64,000 bases of DNA from Sphingomonas sp. 32-66-10 (GTDB lineage: Bacteria > Pseudomonadota > Alphaproteobacteria > Sphingomonadales > Sphingomonadaceae). The first letter of the stretch is position 1; the number at the start of each line of letters is the position of its first letter. Location of the stretch: NCBI GenBank assembly GCA_002280565.1, contig NCEF01000005.1, forward strand, positions 1-64,000. Reading direction: 5' to 3'. Positions 36,357-45,865 of this stretch are shown piece after piece. The position numbers and the translations under genes are program-made. The notes beneath the pieces are model-generated. The model had not been told where the DNA came from, made no database searches, and saw only the letters and a list, made by a program, of their open reading frames with translations.

Positions 36357-38192
36357 ATGAATCTTCGCAACGTGGCGATCATCGCACACGTCGATCATGG
36401 CAAGACCACGCTCGTCGACCAGCTCTTCCGTCAATCCGGCACCTTCCGCGACAATCAGCGCGTCGAAGAGCGTGCGATGGATTCGAACGACCTGGAAAAG
36501 GAGCGTGGCATTACGATCCTGGCCAAGCCGACCTCGGTCGACTGGTCGCCGGACGGCACCGAAGAAAATTCGATCCGCATCAACATCGTCGACACGCCCG
36601 GCCACGCCGATTTCGGCGGTGAGGTGGAGCGCATCCTGTCGATGGTCGATGGCGTCGTCCTGCTGGTCGATTCGTCGGAAGGCGCGATGCCGCAGACCAA
36701 GTTCGTGACCGGCAAGGCGCTTGCGCTGGGCCTGCGTCCGATCGTCGTGGTCAACAAGGTCGACCGCCCCGACCAGCGCATTCAGGAAGTGCTGGACGAA
36801 GTGTTCGACCTGTTCGTCAGCCTGGACGCCAATGACGACCAGCTCGACTTCCCGGTGCTCTACGCATCGGGCCGCAACGGCTATGCCAGCGAAGATCCCG
36901 ACCGGCGTGAGGGCACGCTCGCCCCGCTGTTCCAGAAGATCGTCGACCATGTCCCGCCGCCCGCGCTGGACGTCGATGCGCCGTTCACCTTCCTCGTTAC
37001 CCTGCTCGACCGCGACAACTTCCTCGGCCGCGTGCTGACCGGTCGCGTCACCAGCGGCAAGGTGCGCGCGAACCAGGCGATCCACGCGCTCGACATGGAC
37101 GGCAACATCATCGAAACCGGCCGCGCGTCGAAGATCATGACCTTCCGCGGCCTCGACCGCGTGCCGACCGACGAAGCGCAGGCGGGCGACATCATCTCGC
37201 TGGCCGGCTTGGCCGTTGCGACGGTGTCGAACACCATCGCCGACACCTCGGTCAGCGTGCCGATCCAGGCACAGCCGATCGATCCGCCGACGCTGTCGAT
37301 GCGCTTTGCCGTCAACGATTCGCCGATGGCGGGGCGTGAGGGCAGCAAGGTGACCAGCCGCATGATCCGCGACCGCCTGTTCCGCGAAGCCGAATCGAAC
37401 GTCGCGATCAAGGTGACCGAAGCCGCCGACAAGGACAGTTTCGAAGTCGCCGGCCGCGGCGAGCTTCAGCTGGGCGTCCTGATCGAAACGATGCGCCGCG
37501 AAGGCTTTGAGCTCGGCATCAGCCGCCCGCGCGTGCTGCTTCAGGAAGAAGAAGGCCAGAAGATGGAGCCGTATGAAACGGTCATCATCGACGTGGACGA
37601 GGAATATTCGGGCACGGTCGTCGACAAGATGAATATCCGCAAGGCCGAGATGACCGACATGCGTCCCTCGGGCGGTGGCAAGACGCGCATTACCTTCAGC
37701 GCGCCCAGCCGCGGCATGATCGGTTACCATGGCGAGTTCCTGTCGGACACGCGCGGCACCGGCATCATGAACCGGCTGTTCGAGAAATATGGCCCGTACA
37801 AGGGCACGATCGAGGGCCGCAAGAACGGCGTGCTGATCAGCAACGGCGCGGGCGAGGCCAATGCCTATTCGCTCAACACGCTGGAAGAGCGCGGCATCCT
37901 GTTCGTCGGCCATGGCGAAGCGCTGTACGAAGGCATGATCATCGGCGAGAACGCCAAGCCGGACGACCTTGAGGTCAACCCGATGCGCGCCAAGCAGCTG
38001 TCCAACGTCCGCTCGTCGGGCAAGGACGACGCGATCCGCCTGACCCCGCCGAAGAAGATGACGCTGGAACAGGCCATCGCGTATATCGACGATGACGAGA
38101 TGGTCGAAGTCACGCCCAAGACGATCCGCCTGCGCAAGCGCCACCTGGACCCGCACGAGCGCAAGCGCGCGAGCCGGGCGAAGGCGGCTTGA
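36357..38192 (+). CDS. typA: GTPase TypA/BipA
   Basis: The 611-residue translational GTPase has G1 AHVDHGKTT, switch I with RGITI, G3 [13 protein letters not shown]4 NKVDR and the C-terminal BipA domain ([33 protein letters not shown]-like). It binds the ribosome and is needed under stress and in the cold. Length is normal. The ending [12 protein letters not shown] is typical. Confidence 0.97.
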   Translation: MNLRNVAIIAHVDHGKTTLVDQLFRQSGTFRDNQRVEERAMDSNDLEKERGITILAKPTSVDWSPDGTEENSIRINIVDTPGHADFGGEVERILSMVDGVVLLVDSSEGAMPQTKFVTGKALALGLRPIVVVNKVDRPDQRIQEVLDEVFDLFVSLDANDDQLDFPVLYASGRNGYASEDPDRREGTLAPLFQKIVDHVPPPALDVDAPFTFLVTLLDRDNFLGRVLTGRVTSGKVRANQAIHALDMDGNIIETGRASKIMTFRGLDRVPTDEAQAGDIISLAGLAVATVSNTIADTSVSVPIQAQPIDPPTLSMRFAVNDSPMAGREGSKVTSRMIRDRLFREAESNVAIKVTEAADKDSFEVAGRGELQLGVLIETMRREGFELGISRPRVLLQEEEGQKMEPYETVIIDVDEEYSGTVVDKMNIRKAEMTDMRPSGGGKTRITFSAPSRGMIGYHGEFLSDTRGTGIMNRLFEKYGPYKGTIEGRKNGVLISNGAGEANAYSLNTLEERGILFVGHGEALYEGMIIGENAKPDDLEVNPMRAKQLSNVRSSGKDDAIRLTPPKKMTLEQAIAYIDDDEMVEVTPKTIRLRKRHLDPHERKRASRAKAA

Positions 38193-38227
38193 GAGCGATC
38201 ACCGCCGGTTTTTCTTGAACCCATCCC

Positions 38228-38260
38228 TGCCCCCGGTCATCCTTTCGGTGATCGGGGGCA
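38228..38260 (+). promoter_or_regulatory. 12-bp hairpin upstream of the TPR gene
   Basis: TGCCCCCGGTCA pairs with TGATCGGGGGCA (one G-T pair) around TCCTTTCGG. It ends 8 bases before the ATG at 38268 and has no T run after it. The GGGGG in its right arm is the best Shine-Dalgarno candidate for the TPR gene, so the hairpin could mask translation. It could also act as the typA terminator. Confidence 0.55.
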
Positions 38261-38267
38261 GTTGGGC

Positions 38268-40310
38268 ATGATTCGACACATCTGGATCGTTCTCAGACAA
38301 CTTGTCGTCGCGTTGCCGCTGTTCCTGATTTTCGGGCTGGCGACGATGGCTCAGATTTACGCCGCCAATCCTCCGCTCGACTGGCCAAAAGACGCCGCAT
38401 GGCTCGCGACGCCGCCCAACCCATGGGTGTTGTTGACGGCCGCCTTTTCCGCGATCGGGGCGGTGTCGGCAATCGCGAGCTTTCTGGCCCCCACCCCTTA
38501 TGGCAAGGCAGATGGGAAGACGGACCGCGCCCATCAAAACGAGTCATTTGCCGCACTGGACGCGCGAACCCAGGACGGGTTCCAGCGGATGGAGGGGATG
38601 ATTGCCGAAGTCGGCAGGGCCGTCGCCAGCCATCAGGCGATCCCCGCCGACGCGCTGACCATTTTGGAGCAGGCCGTTACAGCGGACGCGCTTACACCAG
38701 GGCAGCGCGCACATCTCGCAACCATCTGGGGCAGCTATCTCGAGCGCAATCCCGAGACGCCGCCCCTTGTCATCGAGAGCGCGGTCAAAGGGGCGACCGA
38801 CAGTCTTTCGATCCTGCTCAACGCGCTACGCGAGCTGGGTGGCGAGGATCGCACGGAGTTGCTCGATCAGGGTGAGGCGGAACTCAAACTGGCAAAAGGA
38901 GATTTGGCGGCAAAAACGCGGCAACTGGCGTCTTATGCCGCCCTGGAATCGCTCGATCGGGCGTTTCGACTTTGGACACAGGCATCAGAACTCGACCCGA
39001 CAGATTTCTGGACCTGGATCGAACTGTGCCGCCTGAACCAGCTGCGGGGAGGTCTCGATCCAGCTTTTCGGTGTGCAGAACAGGCAAGACAAGTCGCAAA
39101 AAGCGACCGCGATGTCATTGTGGCGACGATAACGCTTGGTGATCTTTGGCTGATCACGGGGGACCTAGGCAGGGCGCGTCATTGCTACACGGCGTCGATC
39201 AACAGCGCCGAAGATCACGCCAATAGCGCGCCCGACGACCCTGTGACATTACGCGACCTGTCGGTCAGCTATGACAGGCTCGGCGAGGTCGAGGTCGCAG
39301 CCGGAAACCTTACCGCCGCGCGCCAGCGCTTCGAGGCCGGGCTGGCGATCCGCGAACGGCTCGCCGCACTGGAACCCGGAAACAGCGAATGGCAGCGCGC
39401 CCTGTCAATCAGCTATAACAAGCTCGGCGATGTCGAGGTCGCAGCCGGAAACCTCACCGCCGCGCGCCAGCGCATCGACGCCGGGCTGGCGATCCGCGAA
39501 CGGCTCGCCGCGCTGGAACCCGGAAACAGCGAATGGCAGCGTGACCTGTCGATCAGCTATGACAGGCTCGGCACTGTCGAGGTCGCAGCCGGCAACCGCA
39601 CCGCCGCGCGCCAGCGCTTTGAGGCCGGGCTGGCGATCCGCGAACGGCTCGCCGCGCTGGAACCCGGAAACAGCGAATGGCAGCGCGACCTGTCGATCAG
39701 CTATGACAGGCTCGGCAATGTCGAGGTCGCAGCCGGCAACCGCACCGCCGCACGCCAGCGCTTCGAGGCCGCGTTGGCGATCGCCGAACGGCTCGCCGCG
39801 CTGGAACCCGGAAACAGCGAATGGCAGCGCGACCTGTCGGTCAGCTATCACAAGCTCGGCAATGTCGAGGTCGCAGCCGGAAACCTCTCCGCCGCCCGCC
39901 AGCGCTTCGAGGCCGGGCTGGCGATTGCCGAACGGCTCGCCGCGCTGGAACCTGGAAACAGCCAATGGCAGCGCGACCTGTCGATCAGCTATAACCAGCT
40001 CGGCACTGTCGAGGTCGCAGCCGGAAACCTCACCGCCGCCCGCCAGCGCTTCGAGGCCGCGCTGGCGATCACCGAACGGCTCGCCGCGCTGGAGCCCGGA
40101 AACAGCGAATGGCAGCGCGATGTGTTCATCGGAAACGCGAAGCTGGCACAGCTTCTGGAGCTCGACGGCAATGTCGAAGGTGCGATTGCGCTGTTCGAAG
40201 CCGCAGCCGCGGTCGTCGCCAGGCTGGTCGAACGCTGGCCCGACCATCCGGGTTTCGCCAAGGATCTGGCAAAGGTGCGGGCAACCATTTCCCGATTGCA
40301 GGGCGCCTGA
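38268..40310 (+). CDS. membrane-anchored TPR protein with six near-identical repeats
   Basis: The 680-residue protein has two N-terminal membrane helices (about 8-32 and 46-66), a helical middle, and then six tandem 48-residue repeats (about residues 329-616). Each has the consensus LSISYDRLGxVEVAAGNLTA-ARQRFEAGLAIRERLA-ALEPGNSEWQRD, the TPR-like unit seen in tandem kinesin-light-chain-type repeats. A degenerate seventh unit follows. It probably holds partners at the membrane. The ATG at 38268 is preceded by a hairpin. Confidence 0.8.
   Translation: MIRHIWIVLRQLVVALPLFLIFGLATMAQIYAANPPLDWPKDAAWLATPPNPWVLLTAAFSAIGAVSAIASFLAPTPYGKADGKTDRAHQNESFAALDARTQDGFQRMEGMIAEVGRAVASHQAIPADALTILEQAVTADALTPGQRAHLATIWGSYLERNPETPPLVIESAVKGATDSLSILLNALRELGGEDRTELLDQGEAELKLAKGDLAAKTRQLASYAALESLDRAFRLWTQASELDPTDFWTWIELCRLNQLRGGLDPAFRCAEQARQVAKSDRDVIVATITLGDLWLITGDLGRARHCYTASINSAEDHANSAPDDPVTLRDLSVSYDRLGEVEVAAGNLTAARQRFEAGLAIRERLAALEPGNSEWQRALSISYNKLGDVEVAAGNLTAARQRIDAGLAIRERLAALEPGNSEWQRDLSISYDRLGTVEVAAGNRTAARQRFEAGLAIRERLAALEPGNSEWQRDLSISYDRLGNVEVAAGNRTAARQRFEAALAIAERLAALEPGNSEWQRDLSVSYHKLGNVEVAAGNLSAARQRFEAGLAIAERLAALEPGNSQWQRDLSISYNQLGTVEVAAGNLTAARQRFEAALAITERLAALEPGNSEWQRDVFIGNAKLAQLLELDGNVEGAIALFEAAAAVVARLVERWPDHPGFAKDLAKVRATISRLQGA
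39252..40115 (+). repeat. six tandem 144-bp coding repeats
   Basis: The start AGCTAT recurs every 144 bases at 39267, 39411, 39555, 39699, 39843 and 39987. The units are nearly identical in DNA, including silent sites, which points to recent copying or gene conversion. The frame is kept because 144 is 48 codons. Confidence 0.92.
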
Positions 40311-40505
40311 CGTTACCCCGTCGCCCGACGCAAAACAAACGCAACGGCTGAACCCTTCGCTCGTGCCGTTGACGCCGCCAGTTGCTCAACCCGCCGCGCG
40401 GATCGCACTGCCCGCCCGGACTCCGGGACATGCCCTCGGAACCTTCGCCGCGACGCGGGCTTTGCTCCGCAGCCCCGTTACGGGCTGAGTTTCAGGAGTA
40501 TGTGT

Positions 40506-41378
40506 ATGCGTTCCATCCATTCCGGCGCCCTCGCGCTCACCGCCCTGCTCGCCGCCACCGCGCCGACCGCTCTGGTCGCGCAGGAAGCGCCGCTGTCATC
40601 GACCGAGCAGGTCACGATCCAGGGCGAGCCGCTGCCGCCGCTGGCGCAGCTGCCTGCCGGGCCCGAGATTGAGGGGATCATCTCCGCGCGCCAGGGCAAT
40701 CAGATTCAGGTGACCGGGGCCGATGGCACGCCGACGCTGATCGCGGTGACCGGCGAGACGCAGATCCGCTCGGCCGGCGGCTTTCTCGGTCTCGGGCGGA
40801 CCAAGCGCGGCAGCGACGCGCTGCTCAACGGGCTGCCGGTGAGCGTGCAGACGCGCCAGTTCGGCGGCGGGCTGGTCGCGGCGCAGGTGAAGCTGGCCGA
40901 CAAGGACCTCAAGACCGCGGCGATGATCCGCAGCGGCACCAGCCAGGGCTTTGCCGAACAGACCGCAGCGACCGAGGCACTGCGCGGCCGCGTCGGCGAC
41001 ATCGACCAGTATAACGTCAAGGGCACGACCAACGTGAACTTCGACACCGGCAAGGCGGTGCTGAGCGCACAGGCCAAGGCGGAGCTGTGCAACGCGGCGA
41101 GCCAGGCCGGGTCGATGGAAAATGCGCTGCTGCTGGTGGTCGGCTATACCGACGCGACCGGGCCGGAGGAGCTCAACCAGGAGCTGAGCGAAAAGCGCGC
41201 GAGCCGGGTGGTTAACCATCTGCAACAGGCGTGCGGGTGGAAACCCTATCGCATGCTGACCCCGACCGGCATGGCCGAGGCCGATCCGCTGGCGGATAAC
41301 ATGACTGAGGAAGGCAAGGCCCAGAACCGCCGCGTGGCGGTGAACATCCTGGTCAGCAAGGCAGTCGACGGACTGTAA
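40506..41378 (+). CDS. OmpA-family outer membrane protein
   Basis: The 290-residue protein has a signal peptide (RSIHSGALALTALLAATAP...ALVAQ) and a C-terminal OmpA-like peptidoglycan-binding domain (about 175-285: VNFDTGKAVLSAQAKAEL, VGYTDATGPEELNQELSEKR). The N-terminal domain is not a recognisable barrel; it includes ISARQGNQIQVTGADGTPTL, a short beta region. The ATG at 40506 is preferred over the one at 40500 because CAGGAG lies 7 bases upstream. Confidence 0.88.
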   Translation: MRSIHSGALALTALLAATAPTALVAQEAPLSSTEQVTIQGEPLPPLAQLPAGPEIEGIISARQGNQIQVTGADGTPTLIAVTGETQIRSAGGFLGLGRTKRGSDALLNGLPVSVQTRQFGGGLVAAQVKLADKDLKTAAMIRSGTSQGFAEQTAATEALRGRVGDIDQYNVKGTTNVNFDTGKAVLSAQAKAELCNAASQAGSMENALLLVVGYTDATGPEELNQELSEKRASRVVNHLQQACGWKPYRMLTPTGMAEADPLADNMTEEGKAQNRRVAVNILVSKAVDGL

Positions 41379-41395
41379 GGCGCTCCCGATCAGTT

Positions 41396-41429
41396 GAAAC
41401 GGCGTCGGGCGCGACCCCGGCGCCGTTTC
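41396..41429. terminator. hairpin terminator between convergent genes
   Basis: GAAACGGCG pairs with CGCCGTTTC around a GC-rich loop. The PRMT stop overlaps the right end. It probably terminates from both sides (ompA family gene and PRMT gene). Confidence 0.65.
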
Positions 41430-42789
41430 ACTGCGTCAGCGGCAACAGGATCAGTGTGATGCGATCATGCCCGACCGCAATGTCGAGTGTCTCGCCCGCC
41501 ACCACGTCAATCGGCGCCGGGAAGCTGTGCAGGATCTGGAGCCAGCCGCCATCGGTATAGCGGTCGGGGTGGTTGTCGAACGTGACACCGGGCCACAGAT
41601 CGATGTGCATCCACTGGACGATGCCGATCGCCCGCCCGCTCGCGGTGACCGGAATGGACAGGCGGGCGAGCACCGCATCATGCTTGGCCTGGGTCAGGTC
41701 GAGGCGAACCAGCTCATGGTCGTCCGACAGCCGTTGCCACGCGGTCATTGTGCCGTGGATCGGCAGGCGCTGTTGCGCGAAATCGGTGAAGGGCGAAAGG
41801 TCGAACCCCGACACCTCACCGACAAAGGCGTAATCGGCCAGCGTCTCGCTCGCGACCAGGCATCCCATCGCGCTCGCCGCACGCGGGATCACCAAGGCGT
41901 CGGGGGCAAGCAGGCGGCGATGGGCGTCCTCGAACGTATCCAGCACCTTTTCGGTGAGCAGGTCGCTGGACAGGATTTCCGAAACCAGGATTTGCGCCGG
42001 CGCGTCGAGCTCGACCCCGACGGCAAGGTCCGTGGAGGGCTTGGCATGGACCGTGACGCGATCGGCATAGCCGTTCTGCGCCACAATCCGCTGCGCCATT
42101 TCGGCGATCAGCGGCTCCATCTCGCACGCCACCACCTGCTGCGCCCCGGCCCGCGCCGCCATCAGCGACAACAGGCCACTGCCCGCCCCGATATCGAGCA
42201 CGCGCGCGTCCGGGCCGGCGGCGGCGATCGCTGCCTTGATCGCCGCCTCGAACGCATCGTTGCGCGGCGCGTCGTTCATCATCGGGATATGCCAGAAGGG
42301 CACCGATGCCGCGCCGAGCCTGCGCAATTGATGGCATAAATGGAGATTGTCCGGCTGCAGCGCCAGCGCACGGCGGAACTGGCCGATCGCGGCGTGGTTG
42401 CGCCCGACATCCGCCAGCACCACCGCCAGATTGCCGATCGCGATCGCATTGTGCGGATCGAGCGCACAGGCACGTTCCAGCGCGGCGACCGCTTCGGCGG
42501 TGCGGCCGAGCCAGTGCAGCGTCAGTCCCTTTTCATGCAGCGCCACGGCATGATCGGGTTGAAGGTCGAGCAATTGCTCCCATGCGACCAGCGCATCCTC
42601 CGCGCGGGACAGGCGCCCGAGCAGGCCGGCGAGCAACGGCAGCACGTCGGTCGAGCGATATCCCAGCGCCAGCACCGCGCGATACCCCGCCTCGGCGCCT
42701 TCCAACTCCCCCTGTTCGTGCAGCGTCATCGCGGTGGCGAGCGCGGCGCGTGCCTCGCTCAGACGGTCGGCGGAGGGCTGTTCGGTCAA
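41428..42789 (-). CDS. TPR-PRMT fusion, protein arginine methyltransferase-like
   Basis: The 453-residue protein has four or so TPR units (about 13-150) followed by a class I methyltransferase. Its SAM motif is VLDIGAGSGLLSLMAARAGA (197-216), its acidic residue is E223 (CEMEP), and it has a double-E loop SEILSSDLLTE with E271 and E280, nine apart as in arginine methyltransferases. The layout resembles PRMT9 of animals (TPR then PRMT). The substrate is unknown; the protein may modify arginine in TPR-bound proteins, or small molecules. Convergent with the OmpA-family gene. Confidence 0.7.
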   Translation of the reverse strand: MTEQPSADRLSEARAALATAMTLHEQGELEGAEAGYRAVLALGYRSTDVLPLLAGLLGRLSRAEDALVAWEQLLDLQPDHAVALHEKGLTLHWLGRTAEAVAALERACALDPHNAIAIGNLAVVLADVGRNHAAIGQFRRALALQPDNLHLCHQLRRLGAASVPFWHIPMMNDAPRNDAFEAAIKAAIAAAGPDARVLDIGAGSGLLSLMAARAGAQQVVACEMEPLIAEMAQRIVAQNGYADRVTVHAKPSTDLAVGVELDAPAQILVSEILSSDLLTEKVLDTFEDAHRRLLAPDALVIPRAASAMGCLVASETLADYAFVGEVSGFDLSPFTDFAQQRLPIHGTMTAWQRLSDDHELVRLDLTQAKHDAVLARLSIPVTASGRAIGIVQWMHIDLWPGVTFDNHPDRYTDGGWLQILHSFPAPIDVVAGETLDIAVGHDRITLILLPLTQ

Positions 42790-42944
42790 GGCTTGGTTTC
42801 CACAAAGTCAGTGCCATCCGATAGTCCAATCCGCGGTAGCAGCGATAGTCTGCATATCTCAGGCCCGCTTGCGCCCCTGCGTCCCGCCAATTGCCAAGCC
42901 ATTGCAATCGGATAGGATCGCTTGCGAATCACATGGGGGGAATG

Positions 42945-43373
42945 ATGGACAAGATTTTGCGGCCGTGGCGCCGCTATGCCGACTTCAGCGGGCGATCGAC
43001 GCGGACCGAATTCTGGCTGTTCTACATCATGTTTTACGGCGTGATTATCGCATCGTTCATCGTCACAGACGTCATTGGCAGCACTGCGCAGGACGCCGCA
43101 GCGGGGGACGAGGCGTTCTCGCTCGCCTATATCCCGCTGATCCTCTGGGTCCTGGCTTGCTTGCTACCGAGCATCGCGGTCACCGTCCGGCGTCTGCACG
43201 ACAGCAACAAGAGCGGGTGGATGTATCTGCTGACGATCATCCCCTATATCGGGTTCATCTTCTTCATCGTGTTCGGCTTTTTGCCCGGCACCCGCGGCGA
43301 GAACGATTACGGCTTCGACCCGCGACTGGGCGAAGGCGCGCCGGATTTTGATGCACCCGAAATCTTCAGCTGA
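42945..43373 (+). CDS. DUF805 membrane protein
   Basis: The 142-residue protein starts MDKILRPWRRYADFSGRSTR and has four membrane helices, with RLHDSNKSGWMYLL in the middle and the ending FLPGTRGENDYGFDP, the DUF805 pattern. The function is unknown. GGGGGGA precedes tandem ATGs at 42942 and 42945; either could be the start. It is divergent from the TPR-PRMT gene. Confidence 0.9.
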   Translation: MDKILRPWRRYADFSGRSTRTEFWLFYIMFYGVIIASFIVTDVIGSTAQDAAAGDEAFSLAYIPLILWVLACLLPSIAVTVRRLHDSNKSGWMYLLTIIPYIGFIFFIVFGFLPGTRGENDYGFDPRLGEGAPDFDAPEIFS

Positions 43374-43380
43374 ACCGGTC

Positions 43381-43407
43381 GGGTAACGACGCCACGCGGC
43401 GTTACCC
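43381..43407. terminator. bidirectional hairpin between the DUF805 gene and ruvB
   Basis: GGGTAACG...GCC pairs with GGCGTTACCC with a two-base bulge. It sits exactly at the convergent ends of the DUF805 gene and ruvB; the ruvB stop lies within it. Confidence 0.55.
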
Positions 43408-44445
43408 GTCGAACAGCCCGTCCTGCGATCCGGCGGGCGGGTTGAGGCCGAGATGCTTCCACCCAGCCGCGTTGAGGCAGCGGCCGCGCGCGGTGCGGGC
43501 GATCAGGCCGATCTGGATCAGATAGGGTTCGATCACCTCCTCGACCGTGTCGCGCGGTTCGGACAGGCCCGCGGCGAGCGTCTCCACCCCGACCGGGCCG
43601 CCGCGATAGATGTCGGCGATCATCGTCAGGTAGCGGCGGTCCATCGCGTCGAGGCCGAGCGCGTCGACCTCAAGCCGGTTGAGCGCGGCATCGGCGGCGC
43701 GGGCGTGGACCACCCTCTCCCCCGCGACATTGGCGAAGTCGCGCACGCGGCGCAGCAGGCGTCCGGCGATGCGCGGGGTGCCGCGCGAACGGCGCGCAAT
43801 CTCCGCCGCGCCATCCTCGGCAATGCCAAGGTCGAGCAGGCCGGCGGCGCGGGTGACGACGCGGGTCAGCTCGTCGACCGTATAGAATTGCAGGCGCACC
43901 GGGATGCCGAAGCGGTCGCGGAGCGGCGTCGTCAGCAGCCCCTGTCGCGTGGTTGCGCCGACCAGAGTGAAACGCGGCAGATCGATCCGCACACTGCGCG
44001 CCGACGGCCCCTCCCCGATCATCAGGTCGAGCGCGCGGTCCTCCATCGCGGGGTACAGCACCTCCTCGACCGCGGGGGCGAGGCGGTGAATCTCGTCGAT
44101 GAACAGGACGTCGCCATCCTCGAGATTGGTGAGCAGCGCGGCAAGATCGCCCGACTTGGCGATCACCGGGCCTGAGGTGGCGCGAAAGCCGACGCCCATT
44201 TCCTTGGCGATGATCTGCGCCAGCGTGGTCTTGCCCAGCCCCGGCGGGCCGAAGAACAGCACATGATCGAGCGCATCGCCACGCTGGCGGGCGGCGTCGA
44301 TAAACACGCGCAGGTTATCGCGCGCAGCACGCTGGCCGACGAATTCGTCGAGCGACTTGGGGCGCAGCGCCGCGTCGATGTCCTCCGGCCGGCGGGAGGC
44401 GGTGAGGATGCGGTCAGGGTCGGACTGGGGGATGATGCTCGCCAC
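43402..44445 (-). CDS. ruvB: Holliday junction branch migration ATPase RuvB
   Basis: The 347-residue AAA+ protein has Walker A (GPPGLGKTT), Walker B with FIDEIHRL, sensor motif [19 protein letters not shown] and the C-terminal winged helix. It is the motor of the RuvAB branch-migration machine. In most alphaproteobacteria it follows ruvC-ruvA; here a xylanase gene separates it from ruvA. Start ATG ([11 protein letters not shown]). Confidence 0.97.
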   Translation of the reverse strand: MASIIPQSDPDRILTASRRPEDIDAALRPKSLDEFVGQRAARDNLRVFIDAARQRGDALDHVLFFGPPGLGKTTLAQIIAKEMGVGFRATSGPVIAKSGDLAALLTNLEDGDVLFIDEIHRLAPAVEEVLYPAMEDRALDLMIGEGPSARSVRIDLPRFTLVGATTRQGLLTTPLRDRFGIPVRLQFYTVDELTRVVTRAAGLLDLGIAEDGAAEIARRSRGTPRIAGRLLRRVRDFANVAGERVVHARAADAALNRLEVDALGLDAMDRRYLTMIADIYRGGPVGVETLAAGLSEPRDTVEEVIEPYLIQIGLIARTARGRCLNAAGWKHLGLNPPAGSQDGLFDG

Positions 44446-44496
44446 AAACGTTCCTTATCCGTTCGCTTGCGGCAAGCCAATCCCCCTCCCCGCTCG

Positions 44497-45741
44497 TCAG
44501 GTCGGTGCGGGACGCGCGGTCGTCGCGGCAAAGGCGTCCCCGATTGCCATATAGAGCCGCTTGGGCTGGGCGCTGGCGTCATAGGGGAGCGGGCGCAGCG
44601 GCTGGCCGTCGGGGCGCGGGGTGCCGAAATTCTGCAGCCAGCTATATTTGTCGTTCATACCCCAGACGAGCACGTCCTTGAGCTGCGGATAGCTGAACAA
44701 CAGGTCGAGCCAGGCGCGGCCATACACCGCGACATCCTCGTCGCGCTGCGCAATTGTGCCGGTGCGGTTGCGGTCGCTGACGTCGAATTCGGTGATGATC
44801 AGCTTGTAGCCGAGCGCAACGACCGCATCGAGGAAGGAGCGCATCGCCGGGATCTGGGCGTTGGCGATGTCCTGCGCGGTGCCGCTAGAGTAAAAGCCGA
44901 TATGCGACTGGATACCGAGCGCATCGACCGGGACGCCGCGCGTGCGGAACCCCTGCAGCAGCGCCAGCACGCCGTTGCGGTGCGTGGTCGAGCCCCAGTC
45001 CATATAGTCGTTATAGACCAGCTCCGCCGTCGGCAGCTCGGCGCGCGCGGTGCGGAAGGCGAGGTCGAGGATCGAAGTGTCCCCGCCGACCGCATTGTGG
45101 AGGATGTTGGTGCGGACATTTCCGGTCGCGGGGTCGATCGCCTCGTTGATCACGTCCCAGCTCTTGATGCGGTTGCCGAAATGGCGCGCGGTGCTCTGGA
45201 CATGCGTACGCACCAGCCGCTCCGCCGTGGCGCGCGGGTCGGCACCCATCGGATAGCTGCGCAGCCAGGCGGGCAGGCGCTCCTGAATATACCACAGCAT
45301 GGTGTGGCCGCGCATCTCCATGCCCTTTGACTCGGCATAGGCCAGCATCTGATCGGCGCGGGTCCAGTCGTACACATTCTCGGCGCTCGACTGATATTCC
45401 CACTTCATCTCGTTTTCGGGGACCAGCAACTGGCAGTCGCGCTCGAGCAAGGCGGCGTAAGCCGGGTTGTTGAACGATCCGGCATCAGCACCGGGCGACG
45501 CCCAGGCAAAGGTCGATCCGAAGCGCATCCGCTTGGCCGCAGCCGCCGCCTTGAGCGTGCTGGTCGGGGTCGGCGTGGGGGTCGGGCTGGGCGATGGCGA
45601 GGGGCTGGGGGACGGGCTGGGCGTGGGGGTCGGTGACGGGGTGGAGACGGTACCGCCGCCGCTCGATCCGCCCCCGCTACATGCTGAAACGCCCAGCGCA
45701 CCGGCAAGGGCAAGGGTTTCCCGACGTGTCAGGGACCGCAT
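44497..45741 (-). CDS. GH10 endo-1,4-beta-xylanase lipoprotein
   Basis: The 414-residue protein has a twin-arginine type start (TRRETLALAG) leading to a lipobox (GVSAC, C21), then a Pro-Thr/Pro-Ser linker (33-60), then a GH10 catalytic domain. The acid/base is in WDVINEAID and the nucleophile in IITEFDVSD. It cleaves xylan at the cell surface or in the periplasm. The ATG at 45741 is preceded by GAGGAGAGAGG. Two xyl-box-like operators stand upstream. The gene lies between ruvA and ruvB, an unusual place. Confidence 0.93.
   Translation of the reverse strand: MRSLTRRETLALAGALGVSACSGGGSSGGGTVSTPSPTPTPSPSPSPSPSPSPTPTPTPTSTLKAAAAAKRMRFGSTFAWASPGADAGSFNNPAYAALLERDCQLLVPENEMKWEYQSSAENVYDWTRADQMLAYAESKGMEMRGHTMLWYIQERLPAWLRSYPMGADPRATAERLVRTHVQSTARHFGNRIKSWDVINEAIDPATGNVRTNILHNAVGGDTSILDLAFRTARAELPTAELVYNDYMDWGSTTHRNGVLALLQGFRTRGVPVDALGIQSHIGFYSSGTAQDIANAQIPAMRSFLDAVVALGYKLIITEFDVSDRNRTGTIAQRDEDVAVYGRAWLDLLFSYPQLKDVLVWGMNDKYSWLQNFGTPRPDGQPLRPLPYDASAQPKRLYMAIGDAFAATTARPAPT
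45562..45645 (-). repeat. Pro-Thr/Pro-Ser linker microsatellite
   Basis: The DNA for residues 33-60 of the xylanase is a near-regular run of 6-base units coding for Pro-Ser or Pro-Thr. Such runs can lose or gain whole units without changing the frame. It is the spacer between the lipid anchor and the catalytic domain. Confidence 0.75.
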
Positions 45742-45807
45742 CCTCTCTCTCCTCCTCGCGGCCCGTTTGCGGGCCTGCATAACCGGAATTATGTCCGGCG
45801 GAGTCGA

Positions 45808-45821
45808 TGGTAGCGCTATCA
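45808..45821. promoter_or_regulatory. xyl-box-like operator, proximal
   Basis: TGGTAGCGCTATCA is close to a palindrome with a TAGCGCTA core, like operators of LacI-type xylan/xylose regulators in Caulobacter and Xanthomonas. It lies about 67 bases upstream of the xylanase ATG. Confidence 0.7.
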
Positions 45822-45842
45822 GTTCAGAGCGCAATGGGATTT

Positions 45843-45856
45843 TGGTAGCGCTATCT
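45843..45856. promoter_or_regulatory. xyl-box-like operator, distal
   Basis: TGGTAGCGCTATCT shares the same core with the proximal site, and the two are 35 bases apart centre to centre. Two such sites on the xylanase side suggest regulation by a LacI-family repressor whose gene is not in this window. Confidence 0.65.
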
Positions 45857-45865
45857 TACAAGGCT

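Noticed and set aside
35622-38156. Long open frame antisense to the GGDEF/EAL and typA genes
   Set aside because: It lies on the opposite strand of two well-conserved genes and its product is rich in Arg, Asp and His as expected of a GC-rich shadow frame.
39252-40115. CRISPR array
   Set aside because: The regular 144-base repeats are within an open frame and have no spacers. No CRISPR was seen anywhere in the window.
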